IMG/VR virus record: IMGVR_UViG_3300018420_000098
Location: 1 to 25,664 of that record
Direction: 5' to 3' (one strand)
Source of the DNA: a virus
Length of the DNA stretch: 25,664 bases
A model generated the notes under the pieces. It was not told the origin of the DNA. It ran no database searches and was given only the letters and a program-made list of their open reading frames with translations. Below, in pieces: positions 1-5,591 of the stretch; the first letter of the stretch is position 1, and each line of letters opens with the position of its first letter. The translations under genes and the position numbers were made by a program.

Positions 1-587
1 CCGCCATATATTCTATGACAATTTTCAGAAACAATCCAACTATCAGAAGAAGAATAATCTTGAAAGTCTCCGTACATTTGTTCTACTAATGATGTTGTAG
101 GAACAACAATTAATTGCTTTCTATCAAGTCTTTGATGATAGCGAATTAAATTATATATTATTAAAGACTTGCCAGAAGCAGTTGGAGATAAAAGCAAAAC
201 TCTTCCATTGTTGATAGTATGTCTTACTGCTTCTGTTTGATATTCTCTTATTTCAATGTCCTTACCTGCGCTTTGAAGATTTAAGTTTTTGGCAAAGTTC
301 TCGACATATTGAGTTGACACAGGGTCGCCTATGGCAATCATATCAATTTCTATCGTGTACTCTAAAGATTCAGAAAATTCTTTTAGATAAGGTAGCAAAC
401 CGACATACAACTCTTGTCTATACATATTGTATAGTCTTGCCTTGCCATCCCAAGCTCTAGCCCTATAACTAGGCATAAATCTAGCTCCAGGAACATCAAA
501 TGTGAAGAAGTCGCAGATTTCTTGACCAGTACTGGGATCCGTTTCTATCTTCAGATATGCTTCATTCTTTTTTGTTACTTTAATCAC
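1..587 (-). CDS. uvsW: UvsW-type DNA helicase, N-terminal part (partial, runs off the window)
   Basis: Reading from the minus strand, a GTG start at 587 opens a frame of 195 codons that is still open at the window edge. T4 UvsW is a superfamily 2 helicase that unwinds recombination intermediates and drives the switch from origin- to recombination-dependent replication. The first roughly 70 residues match the UvsW N-terminal domain pattern (CDFFTF, then RFMP, then WDGKARL). The helicase core begins with REYQTEAV (Q-motif-like) and a Walker A loop SPTASGKS, followed by IVVPTTSLVEQM (motif Ia). The GTG shares one base with the UvsY stop codon (TAGTG), so the two genes are translationally coupled, and uvsY-uvsW adjacency is the T4 arrangement. 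The C-terminal helicase motifs lie outside the window. The identification is firm; the GTG start is inferred from the overlap and the homology to the extreme N-terminus. Confidence 0.9.
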   Translation of the reverse strand, partial: MIKVTKKNEAYLKIETDPSTGQEICDFFTFDVPGARFMPSYRARAWDGKARLYNMYRQELYVGLLPYLKEFSESLEYTIEIDMIAIGDPVSTQYVENFAKNLNLQSAGKDIEIREYQTEAVRHTINNGRVLLLSPTASGKSLIIYNLIRYHQRLDRKQLIVVPTTSLVEQMYGDFQDYSSSDSWIVSENCHRIYG

Positions 588-1030
588 TAGAAACTGCCAT
601 TAGTGAATTTTTCCCATTCCACGGCGTTCTTGATATCCCAGGTTCTACTATTAAGAGATTTCATAATAGTTTCACATTGGAATACACAGGTTTTAATGTA
701 GTGAATTTTGTCATCTAGTTTTATCATATCAGAATCACTATCTATAAAGTCATTCATTTCATTTTTTAAAGGCTGTGGACCTAGATATTGTTCCCACTTT
801 AACACTTCTAACTCTTCTTTAGATAATTCACCACGAAAGTATTTCCACTTATACTGACGAATAAGTTTTCTCTGAGACTCAACTTTTTGTTGATGCAGTT
901 TGAAGTTGGTTAAGTGATTCAAATATTTTGAATGCAATATAGGAGTTTTAGTAGACTCAGCCCCAAGGTTCAATTCATCTATCTTAGAGTCTGCTGCCCA
1001 CTCATCTTGCAATTGTTTCAATGTAATCAT
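587..1030 (-). CDS. uvsY: UvsY recombination mediator
   Basis: This 147-residue protein is close to the length of T4 UvsY (137). UvsY loads the UvsX recombinase onto single-stranded DNA coated with gp32 and is needed for recombination-dependent replication and repair. The pattern seen is that of the family: an N-terminal LKQLQDEWAADSKID segment, a conserved HSKYLNHL turn, a basic helix rich in K and R (QRKLIRQYKWKYFRGEL), and an acidic-to-hydrophobic C-terminal half. It lies directly before uvsW as in T4. The start follows a GAGG ribosome-binding site, and a late-promoter variant CATAAATA lies 25 bases upstream, overlapping the stop codon of the preceding gene. I see nothing broken in it. Confidence 0.88.
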   Translation of the reverse strand: MITLKQLQDEWAADSKIDELNLGAESTKTPILHSKYLNHLTNFKLHQQKVESQRKLIRQYKWKYFRGELSKEELEVLKWEQYLGPQPLKNEMNDFIDSDSDMIKLDDKIHYIKTCVFQCETIMKSLNSRTWDIKNAVEWEKFTNGSF

Positions 1031-1054
1031 AATAAATCCTCATAATGTATAGTA

Positions 1055-1062
1055 TATTTATG
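1055..1062 (-). promoter_or_regulatory. T4-type late promoter, variant CATAAATA (uvsY)
   Basis: Minus-strand CATAAATA differs from the T4 late box TATAAATA at the first base only. It lies 25 bases before the uvsY start. The stop codon TAA of the upstream tail gene is inside the box. The spacing matches that of the exact boxes elsewhere in the window. Confidence 0.6.
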
Positions 1063-1639
1063 GCGATGTAATTTTGTATTGTCTATATCTAAAAGACGCA
1101 ACTCCTTGGAAATATTCTGTGCTGCCAGAGCTAACTTCAAATTCAAGACCACTCAAAGCAACAGGAAAGGCGTCTTGAAATACTATCGTTTTAATCGTGT
1201 TATTGTTTGAGTCAAGTATAAACAAAGATGCGTCACTGAAGTTACCTAACGCTTTTTGTTTTGTTGGGTTTATGGTAGGAAATCGATATGACTGACTATT
1301 GGAAAAGTCAGTATATTGTTTGTGGCTTTCAGGAAACCCTAAGCCGATTAGCCATTCGTATATTTCATTGTAGTTATTCATATTCTCTTGGATAAGAAAA
1401 CGTATAGTTAATTCGCCATAAGAAAGTTTATCTCCTGGCTGATAGTAATCAACTAGAGGCGTGGCAACTTGGGGCGATCCCATTGAAACATCTGGAATAT
1501 TTGCTGACTGACAGAAGAATGAGACGCTGGGAAGATTGTGAATTAAGAACTTAAATCCATTCGGTTTAAGATAATCTAATTCTCCGGGATTACCAGCGTC
1601 CCATGTTGATTCAGTTACATTTGCTAAAACATCAACCAT
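1058..1639 (-). CDS. Tail-tube-fold protein, probable tail completion protein (gp3-like position)
   Basis: This 193-residue protein carries NGFKFLIHNLPSVSFFCQSA, then PGDKLSYGELTIRFLI and a C-terminal SFRYRQYKI. These resemble tail-tube-like virion proteins of marine T4-type phages, and the last strand recalls the end of the gp19 tube protein in this same window (TFQYQNYDNI). From memory, marine T4-type phages carry a gp3-type tail terminator between gp23 and uvsY, which is this position, so a tail-terminator or tube-end role is my best guess. I cannot separate gp3 from another tube paralog by eye. It has its own exact late promoter 25 bases upstream and an AAGG ribosome-binding site. The stop codon overlaps the next promoter. 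It is confidently a structural tail protein, less so the exact homolog. Confidence 0.6.
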   Translation of the reverse strand: MVDVLANVTESTWDAGNPGELDYLKPNGFKFLIHNLPSVSFFCQSANIPDVSMGSPQVATPLVDYYQPGDKLSYGELTIRFLIQENMNNYNEIYEWLIGLGFPESHKQYTDFSNSQSYRFPTINPTKQKALGNFSDASLFILDSNNNTIKTIVFQDAFPVALSGLEFEVSSGSTEYFQGVASFRYRQYKITSP

Positions 1640-1663
1640 AGTAGTTACCTTTTGAGTTGCTAC

Positions 1664-1671
1664 TATTTATA
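1664..1671 (-). promoter_or_regulatory. T4-type late promoter TATAAATA (tail protein gene at 1058-1639)
   Basis: This is an exact match to the T4 late-promoter box, recognised by the phage sigma factor gp55 with gp33 and gp45. It lies on the coding strand 25 bases before the ATG at 1639, and it separates the tail/uvsY/uvsW unit from the accessory cassette. Confidence 0.85.
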
Positions 1672-1769
1672 ATACCTTTATTTCAGGATTTCTAATCAAA
1701 GATATTCTTGGAGCATAGTCTTCATTTGAAACTAAGTGTACGCAAAAAACGAGATAAGCTATAAAAATC

Positions 1770-1880
1770 TTAGACGATAGCATTGGCGTACAAAATTACA
1801 GCTGGAATAAACAAAGACAAAGCCAGTGGTACAGCAGTTTTAGTAAATTCAATAATAATGTCGGTCTTTCTGAGTTGCAT
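1770..1880 (-). CDS. Tiny membrane protein, 36 residues, unknown function
   Basis: A short open frame starts with ATG at 1880, preceded by AAGGA at a suitable distance, and ends in TAA at 1770-1772. The product opens with a charged stretch, MQLRKTDIIIEFTK, followed by one hydrophobic helix (AVPLALSLFIPAVILYA) and a very short tail. This reads as a single-pass membrane protein. I do not recognise a family. It is the last gene of the copper/cytochrome/PQQ block and lies beyond two hairpins that may end or attenuate the cassette transcript. A degenerate late-like box TATATATA lies at 1949-1956. A role as a small subunit of a membrane redox complex, or a holin-like role, can only be guessed. The ribosome-binding site and composition make it likely to be real. 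Confidence 0.55.
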   Translation of the reverse strand: MQLRKTDIIIEFTKTAVPLALSLFIPAVILYANAIV

Positions 1881-1921
1881 TTTCTTTTTTCCTTGCCTTG
1901 TGAGCAAAATAAATTATAAAA

Positions 1922-1945
1922 GTGAGTAATGGGTATTTTACTCAC
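1922..1945 (-). terminator. Hairpin with 8-bp perfect stem, possible weak terminator
   Basis: On the minus strand GTGAGTAA and TTACTCAC pair perfectly around an eight-base loop and are followed by TTTTATAATTT. The stem is AT-rich, so termination strength is doubtful. It could also shape the leader of the 36-residue gene downstream. Confidence 0.4.
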
Positions 1946-1970
1946 TACTATATATAAAAACAAGGATGTC

Positions 1971-2005
1971 AAAAAGTAACAAAAACGACAAAGTATTGTT
2001 ACTTT
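1971..2005 (-). terminator. Probable rho-independent terminator after the accessory operon
   Basis: On the minus strand AAAGTAACAA and TTGTTACTTT form a 10-bp perfect stem with a 13-base loop, running directly into TTTTT. It lies 47 bases after the stop of the 39-residue membrane gene. The low GC of the stem makes it a moderate terminator at best. Together with the hairpin at 1922-1945 it fills the stretch before the last small gene. Confidence 0.5.
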
Positions 2006-2051
2006 ATTGCACAGAAAAGAAATATGTTTTCAAATGGGCAGCTATGAATTG

Positions 2052-2171
2052 TCAATAATCTTCATCACCATTAAAAGCAGAGTGACCTTCAAAGTACATT
2101 TGTATCATAACGTGTATAGCAGTGTCCACCACAATGAGTATTAGACACATCACATAGAATACAGGAGACAT
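2052..2171 (-). CDS. Tiny membrane protein, 39 residues, unknown function
   Basis: The ATG at 2171 lies two bases after the copC stop codon (TAGCAATG), so it is almost certainly translated by re-initiation, and the frame ends in TGA at 2052-2054. The product has a hydrophobic N-terminal helix (VFYVMCLILIVVDTAIHVM) and an acidic tail ending GDEDY. It contains several Met residues, one Cys and two His, which would suit metal contact, but that is only suggestive. I do not recognise a family. The tight coupling to copC and the clean membrane profile argue that it is a real gene. It may be a membrane partner of CopC or of the monooxygenases. Confidence 0.6.
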   Translation of the reverse strand: MSPVFYVMCLILIVVDTAIHVMIQMYFEGHSAFNGDEDY

Positions 2172-2173
2172 TG

Positions 2174-2518
2174 CTATTCAACGGTAAAGCTAAAAGACCT
2201 GCTAACTGAGTGACCATCTGCTCCTACAACAGAAGCAGTTACAGTGAATTTTCCTTTAACCATATTGTCAACAGATACATTATAATCTTTCTTACTTTCT
2301 GGTGTTATTTTAAAATCGCTGTCTAGCTCAACACCGTTTTCTGATGTAACAGAGAGTTTGAGCAATCTCACATCTTGATTAAAAGATAAGGAAACCCCTG
2401 CTGCTGACCCAACAGTCGAACCACCGGCAGGGGTAGTCTCCAATAGCTTAGGATGTGCTTGTACAAATAAAGGTGCTGCTAACAAACACAGTCCTACAAA
2501 AGCTATTATTTTTTCCAT
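2174..2518 (-). CDS. copC: CopC-family periplasmic Cu(II)-binding protein
   Basis: This 114-residue protein has a Sec signal peptide (hydrophobic core FVGLCLLAAPLFVQA) whose expected cleavage after A21 leaves a mature N-terminus starting HPKLLETTPAGGS. CopC proteins are small beta-sandwich copper carriers of the periplasm that bind Cu(II) with the N-terminal His amine and a later DxH pair. Here the His is H22 (mature residue 1) and the pair is D101 and H103 in VGADGHSVSRSF, followed by the usual SFTVE ending. The Met-rich Cu(I) site of PcoC/CopC from resistance plasmids is not evident, so this looks like the Cu(II)-only class. It lies three bases after pqqA and two bases before a small membrane gene. 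In this operon it most likely supplies or buffers copper for the two PHM-like monooxygenases. The identification is strong; the delivery role is inferred. Confidence 0.85.
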   Translation of the reverse strand: MEKIIAFVGLCLLAAPLFVQAHPKLLETTPAGGSTVGSAAGVSLSFNQDVRLLKLSVTSENGVELDSDFKITPESKKDYNVSVDNMVKGKFTVTASVVGADGHSVSRSFSFTVE

Positions 2519-2521
2519 AGT

Positions 2522-2593
2522 TTAGCTATTCTTGAAGTACATAGTAACTTCAAATCCAAGGCGAATCTTTTGGTAAGTAGGTTTAGTCCACAT
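2522..2593 (-). CDS. pqqA: PqqA, pyrroloquinoline quinone (PQQ) precursor peptide, 23 residues
   Basis: A 24-codon frame starts with ATG at 2593 behind a near-perfect ribosome-binding site (TAAGGAG, eight bases before ATG) and ends in TAA. The peptide starts MWTKP and its core reads RLGFEVTMYF. PqqA is the ribosomal peptide whose Glu and Tyr side chains are cross-linked by the radical-SAM enzyme PqqE with the chaperone PqqD, then cut out and oxidised to PQQ. The diagnostic Glu-xxx-Tyr pair is E15 and Y19, the same positions as in the 23-residue Klebsiella PqqA as I remember it, and the MW.KP start and GxEVT core also agree. No pqqB, C, D or E gene is in the window, so the peptide would have to use the host enzymes. 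It sits between a PHM-like monooxygenase gene (12 bases upstream) and copC. The gene is very short, but the match in length, motif spacing and RBS is convincing. Confidence 0.85.
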   Translation of the reverse strand: MWTKPTYQKIRLGFEVTMYFKNS

Positions 2594-2605
2594 AGTTTTT
2601 TCTCC

Positions 2606-3553
2606 TTATTTCAGGTTTTTCCATGTCATTGCGCCAAAGAACATTTCGTCCTCTGACATTTGTCCCCAGGGTACTGAACGCTCGGGATCCGGGTTAGCAG
2701 GATTCATTGCTGAATTGTCAAACGCACCATCTACAGTGATAGTGGTTCCCGCTGGAATAAACTTAGGCTCTGTCCAGGTGTACGCAAGCTGCCAATCATA
2801 GTCGTAGTTAGCAACATTGATTAGGTCTTCTTGTGTGCCATCAGGATAGTATGCTACCGCCTTCATGCTCTTACCTCGCCAGTGCATGTGTGGTAAGAAA
2901 GTATGCAGTTCAATATCGTTGCGAGTCTTGATGCTCTTTGTTTGTACAAAGTTAGGATCGCCAGGAGGAATGTTTGTCCATGAATCAGGGAAGATACACG
3001 CACACATACCAGTCATTCTTTCTTCGGGCACTTCATCTTCTGGGTAGAACCAAACACCAAGTTTACTACGGTCAATTGCGGCAGTGCCGTTTGTAGTATA
3101 GTGAAGTTGTAGTTGCAGACTTGATCCTGCTTTTAGTAAGCCACCGGTGTTCTCAGGGAATACTGTTGCTGTGCCACCGGGTACATAAGCAGCCAAATCA
3201 ACTTGGTCCGCATCTCTACCAGACTGGTTACCTAAGAAGCCACCAAAGCTAGGCTTTGACTCAGGTCCTACTAATTGATTCAATGTGTGATGTAATACAG
3301 TACGGTCACCGGGCAACCACTCACTTGCTTGCACCCAACGATCCTCATCCAAGGGAACGTCTACTGTGACATAACGATATGGAATCATACCTGTTGCTGG
3401 AATTTCTTGTGCTGGCAGGTCAATGATCAAATCTGGTTCTCTGTTTAATTCTAAAGCTCCAGTCCACTTTGTCTCAGGCACGTCATATTGACGCAATGGG
3501 TCTTGTGCAAATGCCAGTGATGGCAGTAGTAACAATGCTAACCATTTATTCAT
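2606..3553 (-). CDS. Secreted PHM-like type II copper monooxygenase (stand-alone)
   Basis: This 315-residue protein starts with a signal peptide (MNKWLALLLLPSLAFAQ). It belongs to the PHM-fold family (Cu type II, ascorbate-dependent monooxygenases; in animals these hydroxylate peptidylglycine or dopamine). All six expected copper ligands are present: H88 and H89 (VLHHTLN) and H151 (LQLHYTT) for CuH, and H222 and H224 (LPHMHWRGKSM) with M304 (EDEMFFG) for CuM. The stretch PAGTTITVDGAFDNS followed by NPANPDPE is typical of bacterial members, which often carry cytochrome c or redoxin domains. The gene overlaps its upstream neighbour by eight bases (ATGAATAA) with AGGAGA before the ATG, so the two proteins are probably made in matched amounts and act as one unit. 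The substrate is unknown; peptide amidation should not be assumed. Confidence 0.82.
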   Translation of the reverse strand: MNKWLALLLLPSLAFAQDPLRQYDVPETKWTGALELNREPDLIIDLPAQEIPATGMIPYRYVTVDVPLDEDRWVQASEWLPGDRTVLHHTLNQLVGPESKPSFGGFLGNQSGRDADQVDLAAYVPGGTATVFPENTGGLLKAGSSLQLQLHYTTNGTAAIDRSKLGVWFYPEDEVPEERMTGMCACIFPDSWTNIPPGDPNFVQTKSIKTRNDIELHTFLPHMHWRGKSMKAVAYYPDGTQEDLINVANYDYDWQLAYTWTEPKFIPAGTTITVDGAFDNSAMNPANPDPERSVPWGQMSEDEMFFGAMTWKNLK

Positions 3554-4247
3554 CGTAGTCTCCTGGTGAACCGTTAGCGATCCACTGAATAAGTTTTTGT
3601 TGTTCTTCGTTAGTTAAATTCATATCATTCGTAAATTCACCTATCGTTGGATCTAATTGTCCAGGTGGCATACGTTTAGTAAGTAGTGCTTCACTTATTG
3701 CAGGACCGAATGCTTGAACAATCACATGATCGGTCATTGCCCATGGTCCAATCCCACCGTACCTATGACATGTAACACAATTGTCAATAAGTATGGGTGC
3801 TATTTCATTAGTATAAGAAGGCTCACCCCAATCAGTTTCTATTGGTTCACCTTCTTCTATGATAGACCTAAAGCCAATCTCACCCGTGATTGGATCCATG
3901 TACACGACTTCATTCAATTGGGTAAGACCCAAAGCCTTTGAGACTATTTTAGCATCATCCATCAACATAGGAACATTTTCAAATACTGCGTTTTGTTCTG
4001 TATCCCTGGGTTCGCCAGTAGGATTTAGTAAGAAAAATTTAGTTTTCTCAGTACTACCTCTATTGACTGTAGCAAAGAATCTCAGCTTTGCTTCTTCGCT
4101 ACTTTGTGCTGATGCTGTCATTATAGCAATTGTATCATAGTTACCATAATATCTCATCAAATGATAATTGCCTTCTGTATCAAGGAGGGCAAAATTTTGG
4201 GCTGATGCTGCAAAAGACAACATCATTAAACATAATATTCTAATCAT
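3546..4247 (-). CDS. Exported thioredoxin-fold plus cytochrome c protein
   Basis: I choose ATG at 4247 (233 residues) over the GTG one codon upstream; it overlaps the previous stop by eight bases. A signal peptide (LCLMMLSFAASAQ) is followed by a region of about 110 residues that looks like a redoxin domain (NFALLDTEGNYHLMRYYGNY at its start). The position where active redoxins carry a CxxC holds none, so it is probably not a thiol reductase. The C-terminal part is a mono-heme cytochrome c: CVTCH (C157, C160, H161), then GGIGPWAM and a candidate distal Met in KRMPPG (M193). In bacterial relatives redoxin, cytochrome and PHM-like domains are often in one chain; here the chain is split in two genes that overlap by eight bases. 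It probably passes electrons to the downstream monooxygenase. Heme attachment would depend on host Ccm-type maturation. Confidence 0.78.
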   Translation of the reverse strand: MIRILCLMMLSFAASAQNFALLDTEGNYHLMRYYGNYDTIAIMTASAQSSEEAKLRFFATVNRGSTEKTKFFLLNPTGEPRDTEQNAVFENVPMLMDDAKIVSKALGLTQLNEVVYMDPITGEIGFRSIIEEGEPIETDWGEPSYTNEIAPILIDNCVTCHRYGGIGPWAMTDHVIVQAFGPAISEALLTKRMPPGQLDPTIGEFTNDMNLTNEEQQKLIQWIANGSPGDYDE

Positions 4248-5562
4248 CACTTGCTGCTAAACTCCTTGCCTCACTTTCTCTACGTTCGGCCAATAATGTT
4301 TCATAACCTTCATCGTCTAAATGGGTAACAGCAATCCATGCGTGTGACATCTCGTCACCAGTACGGCTACCACCTACTACCCACATATCAGGATCAGGGT
4401 TGTTGGGATTATCAGCAGTATTATCATACCACTGCTTGAGTACTAAAACTTCACCAGGTGCTAATAATGGAGCAGCATCTTCAGCATAGATATGGCTGTG
4501 ATGCCATGTTGCACTCCATTTAGAAATCTGGCTAACAGATGTTGTACGACCTGTCTTAGGATCAAAAATCTCTAAGCTGGCAGCATTCATACGAAGGTGT
4601 CCGTGAGGCTGAAAGCTATCGATTCGTACAGGATGGTCAAAACTATGGAACCCTTGAGTCATAGCATAACCATGTGGAGGTACAATTAAGTGACCATTTT
4701 CGTAACCCTCTCTTAGAGGATACAGGCGCAAGTCCTGCTGATAGATATCTTCTTGCTCTTCAAATCCATCTTCGTGGAACCAAAGACCGATCTCTACTAC
4801 GTTGTCTTTAATCATGCCACCTTCAGCAGTTGCACCAACACCACCTGGAAACATATGAATATCCCAACGTACTAGTGAACCTGCTGGCATTGTACGACAA
4901 ACACCTTCGGGCATTACTTCACCCCATTTGCCCATTGCATACTCAGTCAACTGACCATAAGGAACAAGCTCGCCTTCTTCGTCATACATATACACATCTG
5001 AATTGGCGTGATGAACAACTGCTGCTGCATCGCCTCGTGGCTTAACTTGTACTGCTTTGATGCATTTGTTTTCTGTAAGTTGTGGGTTTACAAATTCCTT
5101 GCTCCACAAATCGTTTCCATTTGCAGGAATGTCGTATGCTTGTGAAGCAACAATCATATCAGGTTGACCGAACATAGCAGAGAATCTCCAATCATCAGGA
5201 TCTGGAATCTCTGGCAACTGAGGTACTATATCTTGGTCGCCGTAAGGAGACCCTTCATTTACCCATGCAACGATTGTGTCAATCTGCTCATCACTTAAAC
5301 GCCAGTCACCTTCCAGGTCTTGAATACCGATATGCTGATCATAAGCATAAGGAGGCATTTCTCTTGAAGCGACTTTCAATTGGATTAGTGGGGCCCACGG
5401 TCTTACCTGATCGTAAGATTCAAAACTCATTGGGCCAACGCCACCAGGACGGTGACAGGTTACACAGTTGTTGTTTATAATTTCTGCAACATCATCTGTG
5501 TATGTTTGAGCAAAAATAGCGGGCGAAACAATTGCTAGGAATAGTAACGATATCTTTTTCAT
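4240..5562 (-). CDS. Exported cytochrome c - PHM-like copper monooxygenase fusion
   Basis: The frame is open up to 5676, but I place the start at ATG 5562: it gives a clean signal peptide (MKKISLLFLAIVSPAIFAQ), has GGAG upstream, and lies 30 bases after a late promoter. The longer version would contain that promoter. The 440-residue product begins with a mono-heme cytochrome c (C33, C36, H37 in CVTCHRPGGVGPMSF; distal Met candidate M70 in REMPPY). A PHM-like region of about 300 residues follows. Its copper ligands are all visible: H184 and H185 (VVHHANSD), H236 (DIHMFPGG), H320 and H322 (QPHGHLRMN), and M405 (GDEMSHA). NPNNPDPDMW near the end is shared with the second monooxygenase of this operon. 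The heme domain probably feeds electrons to copper in place of ascorbate. The substrate cannot be told from sequence. It is the first gene of the cassette. Confidence 0.82.
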   Translation of the reverse strand: MKKISLLFLAIVSPAIFAQTYTDDVAEIINNNCVTCHRPGGVGPMSFESYDQVRPWAPLIQLKVASREMPPYAYDQHIGIQDLEGDWRLSDEQIDTIVAWVNEGSPYGDQDIVPQLPEIPDPDDWRFSAMFGQPDMIVASQAYDIPANGNDLWSKEFVNPQLTENKCIKAVQVKPRGDAAAVVHHANSDVYMYDEEGELVPYGQLTEYAMGKWGEVMPEGVCRTMPAGSLVRWDIHMFPGGVGATAEGGMIKDNVVEIGLWFHEDGFEEQEDIYQQDLRLYPLREGYENGHLIVPPHGYAMTQGFHSFDHPVRIDSFQPHGHLRMNAASLEIFDPKTGRTTSVSQISKWSATWHHSHIYAEDAAPLLAPGEVLVLKQWYDNTADNPNNPDPDMWVVGGSRTGDEMSHAWIAVTHLDDEGYETLLAERRESEARSLAASDD

Positions 5563-5591
5563 TCTCTTCTCCAATATTTGTAGTGTAATTA

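Noticed and set aside
1640-2051. tRNA or structured RNA gene in the sparse stretch before the tail gene
   Set aside because: I found no cloverleaf or CCA-type end; the region is explained by a tiny coding frame, two hairpins and a late promoter.
2594-3553. Claiming peptide amidation as the function of the PHM-like proteins
   Set aside because: Only the copper ligand pattern is visible. Bacterial relatives are very divergent and no substrate-binding residues can be assigned from sequence.
2606-5562. Reading the copper genes as a particulate methane or ammonia monooxygenase
   Set aside because: Those enzymes are membrane-bound with many transmembrane helices; these products are exported soluble proteins with PHM-type ligand motifs.
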